Origin: Marinomonas sargassi
Lineage (GTDB): Bacteria; Pseudomonadota; Gammaproteobacteria; Pseudomonadales; Marinomonadaceae
Reading direction: 5' to 3'
Length of the DNA: 64,000 bases
Assembly: GCF_025716875.1 (NCBI RefSeq)
Contig: NZ_JAOVZB010000001.1
Span: forward strand, 744,001 to 808,000
The notes beneath the pieces were generated by a model. It was given only the letters and a program-made list of their open reading frames with translations, was not told the origin of the DNA and did not search any database. Both the position numbers and the translations under genes were made by a program. Below, piece by piece: positions 8,474-16,144 of this stretch (position 1 is its first letter; each line of letters begins with the position of its first letter).

Positions 8474-10150
8474 ATGACAATTAAACTCCGCTTTCTGATC
8501 GCTGTTGCCATTATCCTTATTTTGACAGGACTTTTCTCATGGTTGTCCATTAGGGTCGCCACAGAAGAAATAGTAACGAATTGGGTAAAGCTTTATGCTG
8601 AAAAACAGCTACATTACGATGAGGTACGTACTTTACTGCCTTTAACCCAAGAATTAGAGACAGCTAAAGAGTTTGCAAGCATAGAGGAAATTATAGCGTG
8701 GGCAAAGGCACCTAACGATAGTCATTTAAAAGAGCTCGCATTACAAAAAGCCGAAAATTTTCGCCATCGTTTTTCAGATAATTCCTTTTTCATCGCCTTG
8801 GTAAAAAACAACCAATATTATTACCGTGATGATAATAGACAAGACGCCTTAAAAGGCCCCCTTGCTTACACGCTCAATGCTAACAACGAACCTGACGCTT
8901 GGTTTTATAGCCTTATCAATAGCTCCTTAGACTTTTATATAAATATCAATCCAGATGAGAATTTAGGCGTTATTAAACTATGGTCTGATACCCTCATACG
9001 TGATGAGCAAGGAAAGCCCATAGCCATTGTAGGAAGCGGCTTAGACCTTACGCCATTTCTACAAGGTATCGTTGCCAAACAAGATATCAATTCGGCAATT
9101 ACTTTCACTACATTGGAAGGTGCTATTCAGTTATACCAACAAGAAGAGCTGATTAATTATGCTGATATCACCAAGCAACAGGCTGAAAAAAAGCTTATTT
9201 TCCAATTGTTAGATGATGAAATATCAAAGAAGGAACTGCAACAGAGCTTCGACATTGCAAAAAACTCCCCGCACCTTGTTACAACAGCAATGGTAAAGAA
9301 AGATGGGGTTCGGCAATTAGCCAGTGTCCTTTACATTCCCGAAGTGAATTGGTTTCAAGTAAACTTTGTTGAAATAGATCGTTTTTTACCTTGGTCTAAA
9401 TTTTCAGGCTTCTTAATCGTACTATTAGTCAGTTTAATTTTCGCACTTGTTACCGTCTATTTTTTGATCCAATTTATTATGATCAAACCATTAAATGAGT
9501 TAAAGCTTTCTATATTATCGCTAGAAGATCACACTCAACATATAGCAACACCTCATCGCTTTGCTAGCTCAGAAATTACAACGGTATTGCAACATTATAA
9601 CCGTACTTCCCAGTCATTATTAGAGTACCAAAGTACCTTAGAAGAAGAGGTAAATGCTCGAACCGCAGAACTGAAAAAGATAGCCCAATTAGACTCTTTA
9701 ACCCAACTGTATAATCGGCGCGGCTTTCAAGAGCAGGTTGTAAAATACCTAGACAACTGGCAAGAGAACCAGCAGGAATTCAGCTTAATTTATATAGACA
9801 TGGATTATTTTAAAAAAATAAATGATACATATGGACACGCTATTGGAGACTCAGTATTAAAAAGCTTCGCTAACTATTTACAAAAAGTCGTTGCTGACAA
9901 AGGAGAGGTTGCAAGGTGGGGAGGGGATGAGTTTCTCATTATTACTAATGAAACAAACCATCAAGATCAAGGCTCTATATTAGAAAAGCTCAAACAAGAC
10001 AATTATTCTTTAATGCTAAATGCGGGAGAACAAACACTAAAAATTCAGTTTAGTGTTGGTTACAGTGATGTCTTAGAAAATGATTCTTTTGAAAGTATCA
10101 TCCACCGAGCAGACAATAAGATGTATGAGGCTAAACACCATCATAGATAA
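8474..10150 (+). CDS. Membrane diguanylate cyclase with periplasmic sensor (Cache-like) domain
   Basis: The 558-residue protein has a membrane segment at about 5-25, a periplasmic region of about 280 residues resembling a double Cache sensor, a second membrane segment at about 312-335 (FLIVLLVSLIFALVTVYFLI), a short HAMP-like linker with coiled coil, then a GGDEF domain. The active site GGDEF is at 483-487 with DSLTQLYNRRGF and DMDYFKKINDTYGH intact; no RxxD I-site is seen. It should make cyclic-di-GMP in response to an unknown small extracellular ligand. It shares a bidirectional terminator with the convergent tct operon. Confidence 0.88.
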   Translation: MTIKLRFLIAVAIILILTGLFSWLSIRVATEEIVTNWVKLYAEKQLHYDEVRTLLPLTQELETAKEFASIEEIIAWAKAPNDSHLKELALQKAENFRHRFSDNSFFIALVKNNQYYYRDDNRQDALKGPLAYTLNANNEPDAWFYSLINSSLDFYININPDENLGVIKLWSDTLIRDEQGKPIAIVGSGLDLTPFLQGIVAKQDINSAITFTTLEGAIQLYQQEELINYADITKQQAEKKLIFQLLDDEISKKELQQSFDIAKNSPHLVTTAMVKKDGVRQLASVLYIPEVNWFQVNFVEIDRFLPWSKFSGFLIVLLVSLIFALVTVYFLIQFIMIKPLNELKLSILSLEDHTQHIATPHRFASSEITTVLQHYNRTSQSLLEYQSTLEEEVNARTAELKKIAQLDSLTQLYNRRGFQEQVVKYLDNWQENQQEFSLIYIDMDYFKKINDTYGHAIGDSVLKSFANYLQKVVADKGEVARWGGDEFLIITNETNHQDQGSILEKLKQDNYSLMLNAGEQTLKIQFSVGYSDVLENDSFESIIHRADNKMYEAKHHHR

Positions 10151-10192
10151 AAAGAGTCTGTGCTTAAGATATTAAATTTCACAGACTCTTTT
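10150..10192. terminator. Bidirectional terminator between diguanylate cyclase and tctA
   Basis: Perfect 13-bp arms AAAAGAGTCTGTG (10150-10162) and CACAGACTCTTTT (10180-10192) flank a 17-nt loop. A/T runs on both outer edges fit termination in both directions between convergent genes. Confidence 0.8.
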
Positions 10193-10200
10193 ACATTTCT

Positions 10201-11682
10201 CTAGTTTAAGGAGTTCTTACGACCAAGGCGAATTGCGGTATACACCGAAAATGCGGTCAAAACTAAGAAGAACAAAACAATTGGTCTATCGTACAAGAAA
10301 GACCATGAGCTCTCGTACAACATCAAGGATTTACGTAAATTCGTTTCAGCCATTGGTCCTAAGATCATACCGATCAAGATAGGGGACAATGGGATTTTAA
10401 ACTTAATAAGCGTAAAGCCTAATAGCCCAAAGAAAACCGCAACACCAATGTCGAACATTGAGTTATTGATCGCATAAGCACCAATAATCGATAAGAACAT
10501 AATAATAGGGATCATTAATATTCTTGGGATTTCGATGATTTTACAGAAGAAGCGAATCCCAATTAGCCCCACCAACAGCATCACGATATTGGCAACCAAC
10601 ATGGAACTGAAGATACCGTAAACCAAATCAGGACTATAGGTGAATAGAAGAGGGCCCGGGCTTAGCCCTTGAATCACTAAAGCACCTAGCAATACCGCCG
10701 TTACCGCATCTCCGGGAACACCTAGCGTCAATAAAGGCACTAGGGCACCACCAGTTACACCATTGTTACCCGCTTCAGCTGCACTTAGCCCTTTAATAGA
10801 ACCCTTGCCAAACTCTTCAGGTGTTTTTGACGCTCTCTTCGCTTCGTTGTAACAAACAAAGGAGGAAATGTCGGCACCTGCACCTGGAATACTACCAATC
10901 ACCGTACCCAAAACACCGCTTTTCACAGCGGTTGGGGTAATCTCTTTGAGATCTTTTCTGCTCAATATTTTTAGGCTAAAACGGCGTAATGTGTGCTTTT
11001 TATCGCTAACAATATCTTCTAATTGTGAAAGCGCTTCTGACAAAGCAAACAAGCCAATCAAAACAGGAATGATGCTAATACCACTGTGTAAATCCAAAAT
11101 ATCAAAGGTAAAACGAGGAACACTATTAATAGGATCTAAGCCTATGGTGGAGACAAGCAAGCCAATCATGCCCGCCATCAAACCCTTTAGAATGTTATTC
11201 CCTGAGATACTGGAAATAATGGTGAGACCAAATAAAGCCAGAGCAAAATACTCAGGTGCATTAAAGCGTAATGCAAAGCTTGCCAAGATAGGTGCAAATG
11301 CAATCAGTAGAACGGTACTGATCATACCACCAGCAAAAGACGACACCGCAGAAATACTTAGCGCTCGTGCTGCTTGGCCATTTTTCGTTAGGGTATAGCC
11401 ATCTAAAACACTGGCTGCCGATGCAGGAGTGCCGGGGGTATTCAATAAAATAGCCGCAATTGAGCCACCGTAAATGCCCCCAATATAGACACCAATTAAC
11501 ATAACCAGAGCGGGAGTTGAGTCCATGCCAAAGGTAAAGGGGAGTAGTATCGCTACTCCCATAGTGGCAGTTAAACCCGGCATAGCACCTAGAATAATGC
11601 CGCCAACGACACCAAATAACAGCACGGGAAAGACATCAAAACTCAGCGCGGTAAGCAGCCCATTTAATAAATGTTCAATCAT
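10201..11682 (-). CDS. tctA: Tripartite tricarboxylate transporter, large permease TctA
   Basis: A 493-residue protein with about 12 hydrophobic segments and TctA signatures GAMPGLTATMGVAILLPFTF near the N-terminus, GVYIGGIYGGSIAAILLNTPG and GSIPGAGADISSFVCY. It forms the transport channel in the inner membrane with TctB, fed by the periplasmic TctC. The length is normal. It begins 3 bp after the tctB stop with an AGG ribosome site inside tctB. The actual substrate (citrate, tricarballylate, aromatic or other carboxylate) cannot be told from sequence. Confidence 0.93.
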   Translation of the reverse strand: MIEHLLNGLLTALSFDVFPVLLFGVVGGIILGAMPGLTATMGVAILLPFTFGMDSTPALVMLIGVYIGGIYGGSIAAILLNTPGTPASAASVLDGYTLTKNGQAARALSISAVSSFAGGMISTVLLIAFAPILASFALRFNAPEYFALALFGLTIISSISGNNILKGLMAGMIGLLVSTIGLDPINSVPRFTFDILDLHSGISIIPVLIGLFALSEALSQLEDIVSDKKHTLRRFSLKILSRKDLKEITPTAVKSGVLGTVIGSIPGAGADISSFVCYNEAKRASKTPEEFGKGSIKGLSAAEAGNNGVTGGALVPLLTLGVPGDAVTAVLLGALVIQGLSPGPLLFTYSPDLVYGIFSSMLVANIVMLLVGLIGIRFFCKIIEIPRILMIPIIMFLSIIGAYAINNSMFDIGVAVFFGLLGFTLIKFKIPLSPILIGMILGPMAETNLRKSLMLYESSWSFLYDRPIVLFFLVLTAFSVYTAIRLGRKNSLN

Positions 11683-11685
11683 AAT

Positions 11686-12135
11686 TTAACCTGTTATGGT
11701 TCCTTCAGGGAGAACCACATAAAACACATTGGTAAAGACGTAATAGACAACCGAGGTGAACACTAACGCCGTGACGTAATACCAAACATTCTTGCTTCGA
11801 AAAAAGAACAAATAGACAAGAAAAGCCAGTAAAGTTGAGATCAGATAACCAAATAGATAAATGGCTACTGCATAAGAAACAATGAATACAGCACCGAACA
11901 GAGAGTACTTGTTAAATCCAGCCCCTTGATTTGATTGCACTTTCCCTTTCAAACACTCACCAACAATCAGCGCCAAACAAATAATAATTTGCAAAACCGC
12001 AACGGCATTTGGAAAGAATGACGAGCTAATACTCGAGTCCTGATACAAGGGTGTTGGAAATTGGCTGGTTAGAAACAGCACAATAACACTCAGTATGATC
12101 ATTACTATGGGAACAAAGAGGTTTTTTACCTTCAT
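11686..12135 (-). CDS. tctB: Tripartite tricarboxylate transporter, small permease TctB
   Basis: A 149-residue membrane protein with four predicted hydrophobic segments, matching the small DUF1468/TctB subunit in size and layout. It is the middle gene of tctC-tctB-tctA, 93 bp after tctC, and lies behind a long hairpin (12155-12212) that may lower its expression relative to tctC. Confidence 0.9.
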   Translation of the reverse strand: MKVKNLFVPIVMIILSVIVLFLTSQFPTPLYQDSSISSSFFPNAVAVLQIIICLALIVGECLKGKVQSNQGAGFNKYSLFGAVFIVSYAVAIYLFGYLISTLLAFLVYLFFFRSKNVWYYVTALVFTSVVYYVFTNVFYVVLPEGTITG

Positions 12136-12154
12136 ATTTATCGCCTAAATCACA

Positions 12155-12212
12155 AAAACCGCCGCTTTTAAAAGAGCATGAGAGTAGCTCAGCTCTTCCT
12201 TAAGCGACGGTT
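12155..12212 (-). terminator. Attenuating hairpin between tctC and tctB
   Basis: On the minus strand the arms AACCGTCGCTTAAGGAAGAGC and its partner ending in GCGGCGGTT pair with a few mismatches and are followed by a T run (GGTTTTTG). This fits a partly read-through terminator that gives more TctC binding protein than permease, as is common for binding-protein transporters. Confidence 0.65.
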
Positions 12213-12228
12213 CCTGATGGTCATTACA

Positions 12229-13155
12229 TTACTTAATCAAAACACCTAGGTTTTTCGTATCTGTTGCAACAAATTCAGTGAACTCTTTTTCATCTAAGTT
12301 ATGAATTGTCATAGCACCTTTCTGCATGAAGTTTTTAAAGTCTTCAGAAGACATGATGCGATCGAAAGCTTTACCTAATGTACTGATGATAGCGTCTGGA
12401 GTGTCTTTTGGAGCACCAATTCCGCGCCAAGTACCTGTCGATACATCAACACCTTGCTCTTTTAGAGTCGGTGTATCAGGAAGGAAAGCGATACGCTCTT
12501 CAGACATAATACCCAAGGCTTTTAACTGACCCGCTCTAATTTGAGAAAGTGCTTCACCCGGAGTCACCATAGTGACTTGAGTATGGCCGCCCAATACAGA
12601 AGGGATAGCTTCTGACGCACCATTGTAAGGAATCGCATTAAGCTTGATTCCCTGATCTTTCTCTAGCGCCATCAAGTAGAAGTTTGGCTTAGCTGTAGAC
12701 GCAAACTTAAGACCGCCGTCACGTTTTTTCGCTTCAGCAATTAAATCGTTAATATTATTGAATGGGCTGTCTTTGCTTACTAACACAACCGCTGGGTCAA
12801 GATTGACCATACGAATTAATTTAAAGTCTTCAGCATCGTGTTGCATCAAGCCCATCTGAGGCAAAGACGCGATTTCACGTGTGACAACAGTAAGAGTGTA
12901 GCCATCTGGCTTTTGTTGAGCACCAAAGCTCATACCAACTGCACCTGATCCGCCAGTACGGTTCATAACAATCATGTTACGGCCTAGCTCATCTTTAGCT
13001 GCATCGGCAATCGCACGACCAACAGAGTCTGTACCACCACCTGGGCTAAATGGCACAACCAGACGGATAGTTTTTGCAGGGTAATCAGCGGCAGAAACAC
13101 CAGCAACGAAAGTGAATGCAGCAGCAATTAGCGTACTTTTAAGGATACTTTTCAT
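12229..13155 (-). CDS. tctC: Tripartite tricarboxylate transporter substrate-binding protein TctC
   Basis: The start is at ATG 13155, giving 308 residues; the open frame extends to 13353, but AAAGGTAA directly precedes 13155 and the signal peptide MKSILKSTLIAAAFTFVAGVSA starts there. The mature part begins DYPAKTIRLVVPFSPGGGTD, the hallmark of the Bug/TctC periplasmic family, and includes NRTGGSGAVGMSFGAQQKPDGYT. It captures a carboxylate in the periplasm for TctAB. No tctDE-type two-component pair is nearby. Confidence 0.93.
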   Translation of the reverse strand: MKSILKSTLIAAAFTFVAGVSAADYPAKTIRLVVPFSPGGGTDSVGRAIADAAKDELGRNMIVMNRTGGSGAVGMSFGAQQKPDGYTLTVVTREIASLPQMGLMQHDAEDFKLIRMVNLDPAVVLVSKDSPFNNINDLIAEAKKRDGGLKFASTAKPNFYLMALEKDQGIKLNAIPYNGASEAIPSVLGGHTQVTMVTPGEALSQIRAGQLKALGIMSEERIAFLPDTPTLKEQGVDVSTGTWRGIGAPKDTPDAIISTLGKAFDRIMSSEDFKNFMQKGAMTIHNLDEKEFTEFVATDTKNLGVLIK

Positions 13156-13334
13156 ACGGTTACCTTTATTTTTGTTTTTTATGACGTTTTCATTCGTGAG
13201 TACTAAGCGCTCTTTACCACTATGTTGGGCGTTAAAGCACTTAATGACTCCCCCCTTTCCCGATTGGCAACATGACGCATAAAGCGCTGCACGACACCTA
13301 CAAAGAAAACGAATGATAAAATGAAATCTTCTCT

Positions 13335-13370
13335 TTAATGCTGTTTTTATCATATAAAAAACAGCATTAA
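13335..13370. repeat. 36-bp palindrome in the tctC leader region
   Basis: Perfect 14-bp arms TTAATGCTGTTTTT (13335-13348) and AAAAACAGCATTAA (13357-13370) flank an 8-bp spacer. It lies 180 bp upstream of the tctC start in a 300-bp gap that otherwise shows only promoter-like AT-rich sequence. No T run follows on the minus strand, so an operator is as likely as a terminator for the upstream gene. Confidence 0.55.
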
Positions 13371-13455
13371 GTGGAGATAATATAGTATATTTTTCGAAGA
13401 AAGGTATTAGCTATAAGTCTAATACCATTATAAAGAGGAGGAAGGGATGGGGGGA

Positions 13456-13914
13456 TTAGCCTTTATACTGCTTCTGCAAACCCATTAGAAAGTTACGTAA
13501 GATTTGATCCTTACATTCGCAATATTGGCGGCTACCGGGTTTACGGAAGAAAGAGCTCAATTCATGCTTACTCAAATTAAACTCTGCTAGCTTCATCAAC
13601 ACCAATATATTTTCAGATTGCAGGTTTAAGGCGATTCTCAGCTTCATGAAAATAGCGTTATTTGTCAGACGCTTTTCAGGTTCTGGTTGAGCACCTTCGC
13701 GCTTTCCACGCTTAACATTGATAAAACCATTAAGAAAACTCGCCAACTCAATGTCTTGCATTTCTACATAACCTGTACTGTCTTCTTTTTTTAGCCACTC
13801 ACTAACCTGTTGCTGACTCACAACACTGTCAGCAGCAGCAAAGATGTCGACAATAGCCAACTCTTTCAGGTCAAAGGTGTAACGTAAACGGCGTAGAACA
13901 TCATTATTATTCAA
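13456..13914 (-). CDS. DUF1456 protein (YehS family)
   Basis: A 152-residue protein made of two tandem DUF1456 repeats, visible as NDVLRRLRYTFDL (about residues 4-16) and NAIFMKLRIALNL (about 86-98), with an internal lysine-rich linker. The start codon is TTG at 13914 with GGAAAA upstream; an ATG further upstream is in another frame and stops at once. The function is unknown. It is likely cytoplasmic. Confidence 0.8.
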   Translation of the reverse strand: MNNNDVLRRLRYTFDLKELAIVDIFAAADSVVSQQQVSEWLKKEDSTGYVEMQDIELASFLNGFINVKRGKREGAQPEPEKRLTNNAIFMKLRIALNLQSENILVLMKLAEFNLSKHELSSFFRKPGSRQYCECKDQILRNFLMGLQKQYKG

Positions 13915-13968
13915 AATAGTTTTCCATAGTTAAAAAGGACATTTTAGGTAATGCGGTAGCACCTATTA

Positions 13969-14283
13969 TTACAACCACTGGTTTTCAATCACTTCATAGT
14001 GTCGTACGAAGGTATCTGGCTCTAATAAATAAAAATCATCTTCAGGGTAAAGTTTAGCCACACTGATATTTTCACCAGAAAACGCCACGATCACATCATA
14101 ATTAATCCAATAGGTCACTAAAGTCACTTCCGACATGCCGTCTGGTAATTCCCTTTGAAAGATTTGTGCTCCTTTAAAGCCTGCTGTGCCCGAGGTGTCT
14201 TTAACGCCTGTTTGGTACAAATAATCAATAAAGCCTTGCACATGTTGTTTTGGACAACGGGCTTTCCATTCTCGTGCGATCAT
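13969..14283 (-). CDS. Small protein, possible dimeric alpha/beta-barrel (ABM-like) fold
   Basis: A 104-residue protein (MIAREWKARCPKQHVQGF) with the pattern seen in antibiotic-biosynthesis-monooxygenase-like or dimeric ferredoxin-like barrels: an early REWKA strand, a helix, GFKGAQIF and a VTLVTYWINYD strand. The family assignment is tentative. AAGGA lies 7 nt upstream of the ATG. It lies between rsmC and the DUF1456 gene on the same strand, about 50 bp from each, so the three may share a transcript. Confidence 0.65.
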   Translation of the reverse strand: MIAREWKARCPKQHVQGFIDYLYQTGVKDTSGTAGFKGAQIFQRELPDGMSEVTLVTYWINYDVIVAFSGENISVAKLYPEDDFYLLEPDTFVRHYEVIENQWL

Positions 14284-14331
14284 TTATTTATCCTTATGCG
14301 ATCCATTACTGGGAGGTTTACCCTTTATAGC

Positions 14332-15393
14332 CTAGCGCTTTTTGATTTGTCTGCCGTGATAGATGGCAAAACCTTGCTCCCTCAATAGGCGAGTATGACC
14401 ACCTAAGGAAGCATCAATAATAGGCGGGTAACGTAAGAAGTCATTGGCTACAACAAACAGCTCTCCATTTAAGGTAAGGTGCTGTTTTACCGACATAAAG
14501 AAGCTTTCTGGAACACTGTAGTCTGTGCTAATGCCGGTATGGAAGGGCGGGTTAGTCACCACATAGTTAAAGCGGCCTTTCACATTCGTCAAACCATTAG
14601 ACGCAACCAAAGTCAGAGCATCACTTGCCTGATTAGCCGCAAAAGTCAGCTCCGTTGCTTTTAACGCCAAAGCACTGTCGTCTAAGGCCGTAATGCGAGC
14701 ACCTGTTTTGTTGTACAACCACAGCGCAATAATGCCGTCGCCACAACCAAAATCGAGTATTCGAGCATGGCTAACATCACTCATGAACCTGTGCTCATTC
14801 AGCTGATTGAGTAATAGGTTCGTACCTTTGTCCAGCTTACCGTGACCAAATACGCCGGGCAGGCTACATAGGGTAATGGTTTGTCCAGCCACTTCTTGCT
14901 GCCATGTGGTGACCCAGTCTTCAAAAACAAAAGGTTTAGCTGAGCCTCTTTTATAGCCAGTGTAGAGTAAGCAATGTTTCGCGCTATCCACTTTGCCGAC
15001 ATCATCAAGGTGAGTGGTTAGGCGCTTCATCGAAGACTTAACACCACTCTTGTTATCACCAACTAACCAGACCTGACCATTCTCTTTTAATAGAGGTAAT
15101 GTCGCAGCCAATAAATAGTCGAGTAATTCTTTGGCTTTGGGCTGGTAAATAACAACGACATCGAACTCTGCACCATCTTCAATCGTCCATTGAGCAGTTA
15201 GTCGAAGTTTCTCTTCGTTAAACCCTGCTGCAGTTAATGCATCCGCACAGGTCTTAGATTGACACCAAGCATAAACATCCGCCTGTGAGCTAACCTCTTT
15301 CGGGTAAACGTCTTCTGGGTTAGCGAACAGGACTTTCCCCGTTAGCTCATCGGCATTACGGATTAATAATTGACTGGTAGAATTAAGGCTCAT
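14332..15393 (-). CDS. rsmC: 16S rRNA (guanine1207-N2)-methyltransferase RsmC
   Basis: The 353-residue protein has the RsmC two-domain layout: an N-terminal degenerate methyltransferase-like domain with GDNKSGVKSSMKRL near 112, and a C-terminal SAM-binding domain with ILDFGCGDGIIAL near 215 and the catalytic NPPFHTG motif near 282. The linker LPGVFGHGKLDKGTNLLL is typical of RsmC. It modifies G1207 in 30S subunits. It overlaps the upstream cyclotransferase gene by 11 bp, suggesting translational coupling. Confidence 0.93.
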   Translation of the reverse strand: MSLNSTSQLLIRNADELTGKVLFANPEDVYPKEVSSQADVYAWCQSKTCADALTAAGFNEEKLRLTAQWTIEDGAEFDVVVIYQPKAKELLDYLLAATLPLLKENGQVWLVGDNKSGVKSSMKRLTTHLDDVGKVDSAKHCLLYTGYKRGSAKPFVFEDWVTTWQQEVAGQTITLCSLPGVFGHGKLDKGTNLLLNQLNEHRFMSDVSHARILDFGCGDGIIALWLYNKTGARITALDDSALALKATELTFAANQASDALTLVASNGLTNVKGRFNYVVTNPPFHTGISTDYSVPESFFMSVKQHLTLNGELFVVANDFLRYPPIIDASLGGHTRLLREQGFAIYHGRQIKKR

Positions 15394-15991
15394 AATGGAT
15401 GTCTAGCTCTTTATTAGTAAGGGTTACAGTGTTTGTTAATAGTGCATTTAATGGTGCAATATCTAAGTCGGGTTGAACTCTTGGATAACGGGGTGATTGC
15501 CTATCATTTAGCGTTGTTTGGTGCCAACCTTGAGTCAAATCAAGGAAGTCTTGGGCAAAGGTTTCCCCATGCTCTAGGCAGCCAGATAAAATGACATCCA
15601 GATAGCTTAGTACAATCGGATTGTTGGCATTAGGTGACACGACTTTATCTGTGTAATACACCCAGTATGTCCCTTCTGGAAGTGGAGTATCTTGATATTT
15701 TGCTAACTGATCAGAGCGAACCTCGCCTCTGTGGTAGCCTTTTTCTCTTTCATCAAAAAGGGGAAGTTGTTCGTAAGGCACCTCAATCAAGACACCATTA
15801 CAGCTCTTTTCGGGAGCCTTAACAACGGCAACAGAGCTCATACCATAGCACTCGCTGATTAACGCCCAATGACGCTCAAATCCATGTAACTTCACAGGCC
15901 AAACCTGACCTGTCTCGCCGGTTTTAGCTCGACTTTCAGAACTAATAAGGCTGCCATAACCCAAAATAAAGTGTCTACTCTGTGTGCTCAT
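15383..15991 (-). CDS. Gamma-glutamylcyclotransferase family protein (ChaC-like)
   Basis: A 202-residue protein starting at MSTQSRHFILGYGSLI; a longer frame to 16063 has a poor N-terminus. YGSLIS is the substrate-binding loop of the cyclotransferase fold, and the Glu in LFDEREKGYHR is the probable catalytic acid. Relatives release 5-oxoproline from gamma-glutamyl peptides such as glutathione. The exact substrate is uncertain. Its stop overlaps the rsmC start by 11 bp. Confidence 0.82.
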   Translation of the reverse strand: MSTQSRHFILGYGSLISSESRAKTGETGQVWPVKLHGFERHWALISECYGMSSVAVVKAPEKSCNGVLIEVPYEQLPLFDEREKGYHRGEVRSDQLAKYQDTPLPEGTYWVYYTDKVVSPNANNPIVLSYLDVILSGCLEHGETFAQDFLDLTQGWHQTTLNDRQSPRYPRVQPDLDIAPLNALLTNTVTLTNKELDIHYEP

Positions 15992-16144
15992 TGCGTAGTC
16001 CAAAAAATAGTGCGGTCCGAAAATAGTGATGCCTAAATGAAGGAGAAGAGAAATCAAGTCCAATTGCGCGGCATAATAGCCTTTCGATCATGCCAGTACT
16101 AGCAAAGACCCTAAAAGTATCCCTGTAAAAGATATAAACAGCCT

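Noticed and set aside
10868..11398. 176-residue frame antisense to tctA
   Set aside because: Antisense to a clear TctA gene; composition follows the reverse complement of membrane codons and no ribosome site is present.
13156..13353. N-terminal extension of tctC
   Set aside because: The extension is rich in Arg and Cys, has no ribosome site, and would bury the signal peptide.
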